A DNA stretch of 6,210 nucleotides from Oscillospiraceae bacterium (GTDB taxonomy: Bacteria; Bacillota; Clostridia; Oscillospirales; Oscillospiraceae): assembly GCA_017399325.1 (NCBI GenBank), contig JAFQDY010000170.1, forward strand, positions 1 through 6,210, given 5' to 3'. A program made the translations under genes and the position numbers. This document shows positions 1 to 5,575 of this stretch, one piece after another. Positions within the stretch are counted from its first letter, which is position 1. Each line of letters starts with the position of its first letter. Under the pieces are notes generated by a model. The model searched no databases, was not told the DNA's origin, and saw only the letters and a list, made by a program, of their open reading frames with translations.

Positions 1-139
1 CATCGTCTTCGGCCTGACCGGCACCGGCTACTTCGATATGTACGCCTATGAAAAATTCCACGACGGCAAGATGGTTGACTATACGCCCACCGATGAAGAA
101 TTGGCAAAGGGCCTGAGTTACCTGCCTAAAGTTGATTAA
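1..139 (+). CDS. 3' end of a probable TrpB-like PLP-dependent enzyme (partial)
   Basis: Only the last 45 codons are present, read in the frame beginning at base 2 and ending at TAA 137-139. The peptide contains GLTGTGYFDMYAYEKF and ends in SYLPKVD. From memory this resembles the C-terminus of the TrpB-like (TrpB2-type) pyridoxal-phosphate proteins, where a glycine-rich 'SGxGxFD' stretch precedes a short acidic tail. TrpB enzymes condense indole with serine to make tryptophan; the TrpB-like group may serve in indole salvage. The lysine and phosphate-binding motifs that would prove the family lie outside the window, so the assignment rests on tail similarity alone. The next gene starts 19 bases downstream with its own ribosome binding site and shares the terminator at 397-430, so the two are probably co-transcribed. 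Confidence 0.6.
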   Translation, partial: IVFGLTGTGYFDMYAYEKFHDGKMVDYTPTDEELAKGLSYLPKVD

Positions 140-145
140 AAACAC

Positions 146-151
146 AGGAGG
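146..151 (+). promoter_or_regulatory. Ribosome binding site deciding the start of the small membrane protein
   Basis: AGGAGG sits 7 bases before ATG 159. An in-frame TTG at 132 would put this site inside the coding sequence and overlap the upstream stop, so ATG 159 is the supported start. Confidence 0.85.
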
Positions 152-158
152 TTCGGGT

Positions 159-389
159 ATGTTTGACAATATTGGCGGTAAGATCAAAACGCTTGCAAAG
201 GTGGTCTGCTGGATCGGCATTGTTGCATCTGTCATTCTCGGGTTGCTTTCAAGGAATGTGATTACAGCACTTTTATTTATCGGCATTGGCTCCCTTGGTT
301 CCTGGATCGGTTCTTTTATGACATACGGCCTCGGCCAGTTGATTGAGAACACCGATATTCTGGTGAAGCAGGGCGAAGAAAAAAGATAA
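159..389 (+). CDS. Small two-helix membrane protein of unknown function
   Basis: This is a 76-residue protein starting at ATG 159 behind a consensus AGGAGG. A short amphipathic N-terminus (FDNIGGKIKTLAK) is followed by a hydrophobic helix at about residues 13-30, a short polar turn (SRN, 31-33), a second helix at about 34-56 rich in glycine and small residues, and a charged tail ending in GEEKR. Similar short proteins with an 'NIGGKIK' start and two helices are, as I recall, common hypothetical proteins in Clostridia. No catalytic motif is visible. It is an integral membrane protein, probably a hairpin with both ends in the cytoplasm, and is probably co-transcribed with the TrpB-like gene. 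That linkage may be fortuitous, and I cannot assign a function. Confidence 0.8.
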   Translation: MFDNIGGKIKTLAKVVCWIGIVASVILGLLSRNVITALLFIGIGSLGSWIGSFMTYGLGQLIENTDILVKQGEEKR

Positions 390-396
390 CTGTTTG

Positions 397-430
397 AAAA
401 GGTCAAGGCGTAACTGCCTTGACCTTTTTT
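397..430 (+). terminator. Intrinsic terminator after the small membrane protein
   Basis: A perfect stem pairs AAAAGGTCAAGGC (397-409) with GCCTTGACCTTTT (416-428) around a 6-base loop. The descending arm runs into a six-T tract at 425-430. It begins 7 bases after the stop codon and separates this unit from the promoter at 442. Confidence 0.93.
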
Positions 431-441
431 ATAAAAACTAC

Positions 442-470
442 TTGACAAAAGGAAAGAGTAGATGTATGAT
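442..470 (+). promoter_or_regulatory. Sigma-A type promoter of the gntR-ABC operon
   Basis: A perfect -35 TTGACA (442-447) and a -10 TATGAT (465-470, five of six consensus bases) are separated by exactly 17 bp. Transcription would start near 476-478, inside the palindrome at 471-488, leaving a leader of about 45 bases before the GntR start codon. A promoter this strong next to an operator-like palindrome implies repression under basal conditions. Confidence 0.9.
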
Positions 471-502
471 AACTGTACTAGTACAGTTAGTACGGTTAAT
501 AC
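471..502 (+). promoter_or_regulatory. Probable operator: perfect 18-bp palindrome plus tandem 9-bp repeats
   Basis: AACTGTACTAGTACAGTT (471-488) is identical to its own reverse complement. Its right half, AGTACAGTT (480-488), is repeated head to tail as AGTACGGTT (489-497, one mismatch), followed by a partial third copy AATAC (498-502). The palindrome abuts the -10 box and covers the expected transcription start, which is the usual place for a repressor site. GTAC-containing inverted repeats are typical of YtrA-subfamily GntR operators, and the first gene encodes such a protein, so autoregulation is the simplest reading. The binding itself is inferred. Confidence 0.85.
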
Positions 503-508
503 ACATAA

Positions 509-514
509 AGGAGG
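509..514 (+). promoter_or_regulatory. Ribosome binding site deciding the GntR start
   Basis: AGGAGG at 509-514, within AAAGGAGGGG (507-516), lies 8 bases before ATG 523 but only 2 bases before the in-frame ATG 517. Spacing favours ATG 523. Confidence 0.8.
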
Positions 515-522
515 GGATGCAT

Positions 523-891
523 ATGGCGTTTTTAAACTATCGGGATGCCCGGCCGATCTACACGCAGATCGCCGATAATTTCCGCAGCCAGATCCGCGCA
601 GGCGTACTGACGGCAGGGGAGAAACTCCCCAGCGTCCGGGAACTTGCCAGCGAACTGGCCATCAATCCCAACACCATACAACGGGCCTACCGGGAACTGG
701 AAGCGGACGGCTGGATCGCCTCTGTGTCCGGCAAAGGCAGTTTTGTCTGCGATGTTCCCGGGGCGGAAGATCAAACCCACCAGCCCCTTTGGGCGCAATT
801 TGACAAAGCGGCCCAGGAACTTTTATCAGCAGGCGTACCTTTGCAGACCCTGCTGCTGCACTTGAAACAAGGAGGGGATACAGATGCTTGA
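523..891 (+). CDS. GntR-family transcriptional regulator, YtrA subfamily
   Basis: This 122-residue DNA-binding repressor starts at ATG 523, chosen by ribosome binding site spacing. Residues 11-75 form the GntR winged helix: PIYTQIADNFRSQI, then the helix-turn-helix KLPSVRELASELAINPNT (35-51) with QRAYRELEADGW (53-64), and the wing GKGSFV (70-75). The C-terminal part, about 80-122, is a short helical segment too small for a FadR or HutC effector domain. Total length and the two-helix tail fit the YtrA subfamily, whose members usually control an adjacent ABC transporter operon. Here the ATPase and permease genes follow directly, and the ATPase start overlaps the last 8 bases of this gene, so translation is probably coupled. 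It probably represses its own promoter through the palindrome at 471-488. The effector is unknown. In YtrA-type systems it is often cell-wall antibiotic stress, but nothing here shows which. Confidence 0.93.
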   Translation: MAFLNYRDARPIYTQIADNFRSQIRAGVLTAGEKLPSVRELASELAINPNTIQRAYRELEADGWIASVSGKGSFVCDVPGAEDQTHQPLWAQFDKAAQELLSAGVPLQTLLLHLKQGGDTDA

Positions 892-1765
892 AATGCAAAA
901 TGTAACCAAAACATTCGGAGACTTTACCGCATTGTCTGACCTGTCAATGCACGTGCCGAAGGGCACGGTCTACGGCTTGGTAGGCCCTAACGGCGCCGGT
1001 AAATCCACAGCCATTCGCTTGCTCACCGGTGTGTACCGCCCGGACAGCGGCAGCATTACCATGGACGGATTGCCAGTTTATGAGAATCCCGAGGTAAAGT
1101 CCCGCATGTGTTATATCCCTGACGAGATTTTCTTCTTCCCGTCGGCCACATTGGAAGAGATGCGCAAGTACTACAAAGGCTTCTATCCTCAGTTCAATGA
1201 TGAACTGTTTGACAGACTTTACGATGTGTTCCAACTGCCGAAAAAGTCCCAGATCCGTCGGTTTTCCAAAGGTATGCAGAAACAGGCGGCATTTCATTTG
1301 AGCATTTGCACCCGCCCGGATGTGATGATCCTGGATGAACCGGTGGACGGCCTTGACCCGGTTATGCGCCGGCAGGTCTGGAGTCTGATCTTGTCGGATG
1401 TTGCCCAGCGGGAAACAACCGTTCTGATTTCTTCCCATAATTTGCGTGAACTGGAGGACATCTGCGACCATGTGGGCATTATGGACAAGGGCCAAATGCT
1501 TTTGGAGCGCAGCCTTGCTTCTATGCAAGGCAACACCGTGAAACTGCAGATCGTGGGTGAGCCGCCCAAGGGTTTGGAAGTTCTCCATACCGGCACATCC
1601 GGTCGCCTGCAAACACTGGTCGTCCGCGGTACACCGGAGGAGATATCCCTAAAAGTTTCAGCCTGCAATGTGCCTTATTTTGATGTGCTGCCCCTGTCGC
1701 TGGAAGAGATATTCATTTATGAATTGGGAGGTGTGAACCATGAAGTCAAAGACATCCTTCTTTAA
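884..1765 (+). CDS. ABC transporter ATP-binding protein (YtrB-like)
   Basis: A 293-residue cytoplasmic ATPase that would power the downstream permease. Walker A is GPNGAGKST (residues 34-42), the signature region is FSKGMQKQ (127-134), Walker B is VMILDEP (147-153), the D-loop GLDP spans 156-159 and the switch histidine is H185 in LISSHN. All catalytic elements are present. The usual Q-loop glutamine is not seen: the corresponding stretch is CYIPDE (76-81), a variant known in drug/YtrB-type ATPases. The signature is also relaxed from LSGGQ to FSKGM. Residues from about 210 to 293 form a C-terminal extension of the kind found in COG1131 exporter ATPases. The start ATG 884 follows GGAGGGG (871-877) by 6 bases and overlaps the gntR gene by 8. 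The 3' end overlaps the permease gene by 26 bases. An export or antibiotic-response role is inferred from family and context. Confidence 0.93.
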   Translation: MLEMQNVTKTFGDFTALSDLSMHVPKGTVYGLVGPNGAGKSTAIRLLTGVYRPDSGSITMDGLPVYENPEVKSRMCYIPDEIFFFPSATLEEMRKYYKGFYPQFNDELFDRLYDVFQLPKKSQIRRFSKGMQKQAAFHLSICTRPDVMILDEPVDGLDPVMRRQVWSLILSDVAQRETTVLISSHNLRELEDICDHVGIMDKGQMLLERSLASMQGNTVKLQIVGEPPKGLEVLHTGTSGRLQTLVVRGTPEEISLKVSACNVPYFDVLPLSLEEIFIYELGGVNHEVKDILL

Positions 1766-3431
1766 TGTAACTGCGTTCAAAAAGAACATCCTCCGGTTCT
1801 CACCCATTTGGGCGCTCTATTTGCTGTTTATGCTGCTGGTCTTCTTCGGCACCGGCGGACAGGATACGGCATATATCGCCCGGGATGTGATACGGACTAT
1901 GCCCCAAATGGCATGGGTAAACCTTTTGTATGCGGGCCTTTGTGCCACATTCCTATTTGGCGACCTGTTCAATCACCGCCTATGTAACGCCCTCCACGCA
2001 TTTCCCATTCGCCGGGAAGGTTGGCTGCTGACCGGCGTGGCTGCCGGCGTCCTGTTCTCGGTAGTGCCCAATCTGGTTATGAGTCTGCTGGCCTGCGTGG
2101 TTATGTGGGACTATGCCTATGTGGCATTCATTTGGCTGGCGGTCAGCACACTGCAATTTCTGTTCTTCTTCGGCACGGCCGTTTTGAGCGCTATGTGCGC
2201 CGGCAACCGGCTGGGTATGATCGCGGTCTACGGCATCATTCATTTTATCACCGTGCTGGTATTCGGCTTGATGGAAATGATCTATGTGCCGATGCTTTAC
2301 GGCGTAGACCTGAACCTGAATGATATGACCCAACTCTTCCCTGTGGGCCATATGCTGAACCTGGAGTTTGTCGAAGTGGAATATATGCCCACGACCATCG
2401 AACTGTATTTCCAGGGTTTTCTGACCGAGGACTGGCGATTCATTTCCCTCTGCGCCGTGGCAGGTGTTGTGAGTCTGGTGGGGGCTTGGTTTGTCTACCG
2501 CCGCCGCCGATTGGAGTCTGCCGGAGATTTCATCTCCCTGCGTCCGCTTTCTCCTGTGTTTTTGGTGATCTTCTCCGTTGGCGCAGGCGCGGTACTGTTC
2601 GCATTTTCCGAACTTCTGGACGAACCGTCCTATATTTTCTTGGTCTTGGGTCTGATCATCGGCTACTTTGCAGGCAGAATGCTGCTGGGTCGCACCTTGC
2701 GTGTGTTCAACAAAAAATCCTTGATCGGCCTTGGCCTTTTGGTTGTGATGGTAGCCGGTTCTATGGGTCTTACCTGGCTTGACCCCTTGGGCATTTCCGG
2801 CAAAGTACCCCATCTTGACGAGATCCAATGGGCAGCCGTTTATGACAACGGCTATATCTACTACGACAGCAATTCCCAACCCCGTTACGAAATTACGGAC
2901 ACCCGGGAACTGGCAAACCTGCAAAATTTTCATAAGCAACTGATCGCCCGCAAGGGCCAGCCCAATTCCGGCCACACAGATTCCGTTCAGATCCATTACC
3001 AATTGAAAAACGGCAAGACAGTAAAAAGATACTATGAAATGCCCCATGACGGAGAACTTGCCGAGCAGGCCAAACAGTATTTCAGCGATATGCGGTTTCT
3101 GTTTAAGCGCAATACCGTCGATGAGATCTACGCAGAGGTTTCCGGAGTAAGTATTTTCTACTATACACAAACAGAAAGTGTGCAGGAGGATAGCAAAGAC
3201 AAGGAAATGCTCAAAGGTCTGCTGGATGCCATAAAAGCCGACTGCGAGGCAGGCACAATGGCGCAAAAATGGCTCACTTACAAAGGCGACGATGAGTACC
3301 ACTTGAACTTTACGCTCATAGCAGAGGACGATACTGACCATTGGAAGACATGGTGCGACATCAGCGTTACAGACCAGTGTGAGAACACAATGGCCTACTT
3401 GAAATCCATTCTTCCTCTGGAAACGGAATAA
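1740..3431 (+). CDS. ABC-2-like permease with large C-terminal extracytoplasmic domain
   Basis: A 563-residue membrane partner of the preceding ATPase. I count about nine hydrophobic helices, near residues 22-37, 58-75, 95-121, 125-152, 158-180, 235-254, 271-291, 297-314 and 327-346. Positive clusters after helices 2 (IRREG), 6 (RRRR, 254-257) and 8 (GRTLRVFNKK) obey the positive-inside rule with a cytoplasmic N-terminus. This places residues from about 347 to 563 outside the membrane. That domain is hydrophilic and mixed alpha/beta in appearance, with no catalytic motif I recognise. It resembles the C-terminal DUF6449-type domain seen in some clostridial permeases, but that match is from memory. 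GGGAGG (1726-1731) lies 8 bases before ATG 1740, inside the ATPase gene, so translation is likely coupled. Only one permease is encoded, so the transporter would be a homodimer or use a partner elsewhere. Substrate unknown. Confidence 0.88.
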   Translation: MKSKTSFFNVTAFKKNILRFSPIWALYLLFMLLVFFGTGGQDTAYIARDVIRTMPQMAWVNLLYAGLCATFLFGDLFNHRLCNALHAFPIRREGWLLTGVAAGVLFSVVPNLVMSLLACVVMWDYAYVAFIWLAVSTLQFLFFFGTAVLSAMCAGNRLGMIAVYGIIHFITVLVFGLMEMIYVPMLYGVDLNLNDMTQLFPVGHMLNLEFVEVEYMPTTIELYFQGFLTEDWRFISLCAVAGVVSLVGAWFVYRRRRLESAGDFISLRPLSPVFLVIFSVGAGAVLFAFSELLDEPSYIFLVLGLIIGYFAGRMLLGRTLRVFNKKSLIGLGLLVVMVAGSMGLTWLDPLGISGKVPHLDEIQWAAVYDNGYIYYDSNSQPRYEITDTRELANLQNFHKQLIARKGQPNSGHTDSVQIHYQLKNGKTVKRYYEMPHDGELAEQAKQYFSDMRFLFKRNTVDEIYAEVSGVSIFYYTQTESVQEDSKDKEMLKGLLDAIKADCEAGTMAQKWLTYKGDDEYHLNFTLIAEDDTDHWKTWCDISVTDQCENTMAYLKSILPLETE

Positions 3432-3436
3432 AAGAA

Positions 3437-3461
3437 CCCCGGGAACAAACCGTTCCCGGGG
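3437..3461. terminator. Bidirectional terminator between the convergent permease and deacetylase genes
   Basis: A perfect 10-bp stem pairs CCCCGGGAAC (3437-3446) with GTTCCCGGGG (3452-3461) around a 5-base loop. Read on the minus strand, the hairpin is followed by TTCTTTTATT, a good U-tract. Read on the plus strand it is followed by the weaker ATTTACTTAATTT. It starts 5 bases after the permease stop and lies 6 bases beyond the stop of the minus-strand deacetylase, so one hairpin serves both operons. Confidence 0.9.
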
Positions 3462-3467
3462 ATTTAC

Positions 3468-4979
3468 TTAATTTCGTATGCCGTGATGGTATGTAGGAGA
3501 GTCAAAGGTAAGGGGCTGGAAGGAGTAGCCGTGGCACAATCCCCAAACCAGGATCTTTTCTACCGCGTCTACGCTGAAGCCTTTGATGTCGTGCTGCAAA
3601 ACAACAGAGGCGGAGCGTCCACTGACGCCATTGATCACATTGTTGTAAACAGCCTCGGCCGTGTAAGCGCCGCCGGCATCACCGCTTGAAACATTCCAGT
3701 CAAAATACTGGTAGCCCAATTCGGTTAATTTCTGGGCAAGTCTTGTCATAATGCCCTTGTTGTAAGAAAGGCTGCGGGTGTTGGAACTGCCGCCGGGGAA
3801 GCGGGTCAGCATAGCCTTTTGACCGGTCAGTTCAAAGATCACGTCCTGCATAGCCTGCAAGTCTGCCATAAAGGCTTCGTCGCTCTTGTAAATGCTGGCG
3901 TAATCGTGGGTGTAGGAGTGAATGGCAACGGTGTGGCCTTCGCTTGCGGTCCGTTTGATAATGTTGATGTAACTGGTCTTTACCACAAAGAAACTGGCCT
4001 TCACATCATACCTGGCCAAAGTGTCCAAAAGCCTGGCCGTGTGGCTGCTGGGGCCATCGTCAAAGGTCAGATAGATCACCTTGCCGTTGGGTTTCACAGC
4101 AACGCCGCCGGTCTCCAAAGCCGTGCCGGCAAAACTGCTTGGGACGTATTCCGGCGGAACGACATAAACCGTTCGTTCCAGTTCGGTTGTGTTTCCGTAT
4201 CCGTTGGTAACACTGTAACGGGTCTTATAAATGCCGGGAATCGTATTGTTGATCTCACCGTCGCAAGTTACCTGCGAGGTCAGATCGTAATCGTATTTGT
4301 CCCAGGCGGTATAGCCGGGATCTTCATAAGATTGCCCCGCCGAAAGAATGATGGTCTGCCCGCCAAGCAGATCCAAACTGGGGGGTGTGGGGTCATAATA
4401 GTGGATGGTTCGGGTGGCGGTTGCGGTGTTGCCGGAAGCGTCAGTGACCTGATAGGTGACAACGCCGTTTTCTTCGGTACAGATGACCTTCTCGGTCAGA
4501 TCTCCGTCACAGGCGTCCAGTGCAGTAAAACCTTCTTCCACATAGGGGGTACCGGGTAGCGTGTAGTAATCGGGGCTGGCAGTCAGGGTGATCACCGGCG
4601 CGGTGGTGTCCACGATCCGCACAAAGCGATAGATCCGCTGAACTGCGCCGCCCATTTGCGCGGTGTAGAGAACCAGTTGGTTGCAGAAGCGGTCAGGATC
4701 GACCGTTCCCTGTATGATAACAGGCAGGTCGGTCACAACACCCTCATAGTCGGTAAATTGGGCGGTCGCGCCCAGTTCTTCATATGTACCGCCGTGTTCC
4801 ACAGAAAGTTCCTGGGGGCCGTTGAGGGAGATAGAGATCTGGTCCGGAGAAACAGGCGGCCCGTTGTGAGCGCTGACGATAAAATGAAGTTGATCCCAAA
4901 ACGCATAAACAAAAATGCCCGCTACGATCAGCAGCAGGATAAAGCCGTAAAGTATGTAATTCCAAAGGGGCTTTCTCAT
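3468..4979 (-). CDS. Membrane-anchored polysaccharide deacetylase with Ig-like (DUF5011-type) repeats
   Basis: A 503-residue protein with a cytoplasmic MRKPLWN start and an uncleaved signal anchor at about residues 8-27; the rest lies outside the cell. Three Ig-like segments follow, at about 48-122, 128-193 and 200-273. The second and third carry DUF5011-like hallmarks: TAPVITL or TPPSLDL starts, a Y-x-E/D-x-G-[FY]-T-A stretch, a Y-x-V-T-[DN] strand with GN, and a final R-T-[IV] strand. The first is degenerate. The NodB domain (about 298-490) has all five CE4 motifs: TFDDGP (305-310, base D307 and metal ligand D308), HSYTH (354-358, both metal histidines), RFPGG (393-397), DWN (427-429) and LQHD (461-464, catalytic H463). 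It should remove acetyl groups from cell-surface glycan, probably peptidoglycan GlcNAc or MurNAc, which would favour lysozyme resistance. The substrate is inferred. The start has GAAGGAAG 8 bases upstream. Confidence 0.93.
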   Translation of the reverse strand: MRKPLWNYILYGFILLLIVAGIFVYAFWDQLHFIVSAHNGPPVSPDQISISLNGPQELSVEHGGTYEELGATAQFTDYEGVVTDLPVIIQGTVDPDRFCNQLVLYTAQMGGAVQRIYRFVRIVDTTAPVITLTASPDYYTLPGTPYVEEGFTALDACDGDLTEKVICTEENGVVTYQVTDASGNTATATRTIHYYDPTPPSLDLLGGQTIILSAGQSYEDPGYTAWDKYDYDLTSQVTCDGEINNTIPGIYKTRYSVTNGYGNTTELERTVYVVPPEYVPSSFAGTALETGGVAVKPNGKVIYLTFDDGPSSHTARLLDTLARYDVKASFFVVKTSYINIIKRTASEGHTVAIHSYTHDYASIYKSDEAFMADLQAMQDVIFELTGQKAMLTRFPGGSSNTRSLSYNKGIMTRLAQKLTELGYQYFDWNVSSGDAGGAYTAEAVYNNVINGVSGRSASVVLQHDIKGFSVDAVEKILVWGLCHGYSFQPLTFDSPTYHHGIRN

Positions 4980-4987
4980 CTTTGTCG

Positions 4988-5040
4988 CTTCCTTCTCTTT
5001 TATTTATTATAGTATATCATAGCCATACCAAAAACATCAA
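4988..5040 (-). promoter_or_regulatory. Probable promoter and ribosome binding site of the deacetylase gene
   Basis: On the minus strand, TTGATG (5035-5040) is followed after 18 bp by TATACT (5011-5016), which overlaps a perfect TATAAT (5006-5011) lacking a well-spaced -35. Either could serve as the -10. The AT-rich leader leads to the ribosome binding site GAAGGAAG (4988-4995), 8 bases before the start codon. The promoter follows directly after the folA terminator, so the deacetylase is probably transcribed separately from folA. Confidence 0.6.
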
Positions 5041-5042
5041 TA

Positions 5043-5077
5043 GGAAAAAATAACCGGGCTGAAAATTTTTCAGCCCG
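5043..5077 (-). terminator. Intrinsic terminator of the thyA-folA operon
   Basis: On the minus strand CGGGCTGAA pairs with TTCAGCCCG (5055-5063 with 5069-5077) around an A/T loop that can extend the stem further. It is followed by GTTATTTTTTCC. It begins 6 bases after the folA stop codon. Confidence 0.9.
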
Positions 5078-5083
5078 AGTTCT

Positions 5084-5563
5084 TCAGATTCGTTTGTACA
5101 GGCACATCTGGTAGGCAATGCCGTTTTCCTCGCCTGATTGGAGAATTTCTTCCAGTTTCCATTGGGTATCTTCGTCCAAATTGGGAAAGAATGTGTCCGA
5201 TTCCGGTGTGGCGTGGACTTTTGTGATATAGGCCGTGTCGCAGAAAGGCAGCATCTGCTTGTAAACACTGCCGCCGCCGATCACTATGGCCCGGTCAGCG
5301 TTCTGCGCCAGTTTAGCCGCTTCTTCAGGACTGTGGCAAATTACCACACCGTCAATTTCTATATTCTGCCGGGTCAAAACCACATTCACCCGATTGGGCA
5401 AAGGCCTTCCGCCGGGAAAATCCGCCAGCGTTTTCCGACCTACGATCACCGTTGCCCCTCTGGTGGTCTCCCGAAAGAACTTCCGGTCGGCAGACAGGGC
5501 GACAGGTTGCGTTCCGTCCTTGCCGATACCCCAGTCGTCATAAACTGCTACGATCAGTTCCAT
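5084..5563 (-). CDS. folA: Dihydrofolate reductase
   Basis: A 159-residue cytosolic enzyme that reduces dihydrofolate to tetrahydrofolate with NADPH. The length is typical for bacterial DHFR. It shows the N-terminal strand LIVAVYDDWGIGKDG, the folate-binding acid D26 (E. coli D27), VIVGRKT (39-45, NADPH site), GRPLPNR (52-58, R58 matching the folate-gripping R57), VIGGGSVY (94-101) and T114 (E. coli T113). The Met20-loop segment is unusual: QPVALSAD replaces the textbook MPWNLPAD, so Trp22 is Val21 and Pro25 is Ser24, and Leu28 is Arg27. As I recall, related sequences occur in other Clostridia, so this looks like a natural variant class rather than decay. GAGG (5571-5574) is 7 bases before the start and overlaps the thyA stop, so translation is likely coupled with thyA, whose product dihydrofolate it recycles. 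Confidence 0.96.
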   Translation of the reverse strand: MELIVAVYDDWGIGKDGTQPVALSADRKFFRETTRGATVIVGRKTLADFPGGRPLPNRVNVVLTRQNIEIDGVVICHSPEEAAKLAQNADRAIVIGGGSVYKQMLPFCDTAYITKVHATPESDTFFPNLDEDTQWKLEEILQSGEENGIAYQMCLYKRI

Positions 5564-5570
5564 TTTGCTA

Positions 5571-5575
5571 CCTCA
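5571..5575 (-). promoter_or_regulatory. folA ribosome binding site overlapping the thyA stop codon
   Basis: On the minus strand the thyA stop TGA (5575-5573) and the folA GAGG (5574-5571) share bases 5573-5574. The gap between the thyA stop and the folA ATG is 9 bases, an arrangement that suits re-initiation or coupling. Confidence 0.75.

Noticed and set aside
132..158. TTG 132 as the start of the small membrane protein
   Set aside because: It overlaps the upstream stop and would place the AGGAGG inside the gene. ATG 159 has ideal spacing.
471..488. The perfect palindrome as an attachment site or transposon end
   Set aside because: No integrase, transposase or duplicate copy is in the window, and its position just after a -10 box fits an operator.
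480..502. The 9-bp tandem repeats as a CRISPR-like or iteron array
   Set aside because: There are only two and a half units without spacers, next to a promoter and with no replication or cas genes.
394..522. An N-terminal extension of the GntR regulator reaching back to 394
   Set aside because: The extension would translate through the terminator, promoter and palindrome and matches no regulator sequence.
944..1612. A 222-codon open frame on the minus strand opposite the ABC ATPase
   Set aside because: The plus strand shows every ABC ATPase motif in order. The antisense frame has no family features.
1980..3341. A 453-codon open frame on the minus strand opposite the permease
   Set aside because: Its translation is rich in His, Gln and Cys with no recognisable motif, it has no clear ribosome binding site, and the plus strand carries a well-supported membrane protein. 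It is a shadow frame.
3819..4559. A 246-codon open frame on the plus strand opposite the deacetylase
   Set aside because: The Gly/Val-rich translation is low-information, and the minus strand carries all five NodB motifs plus Ig-like repeats.
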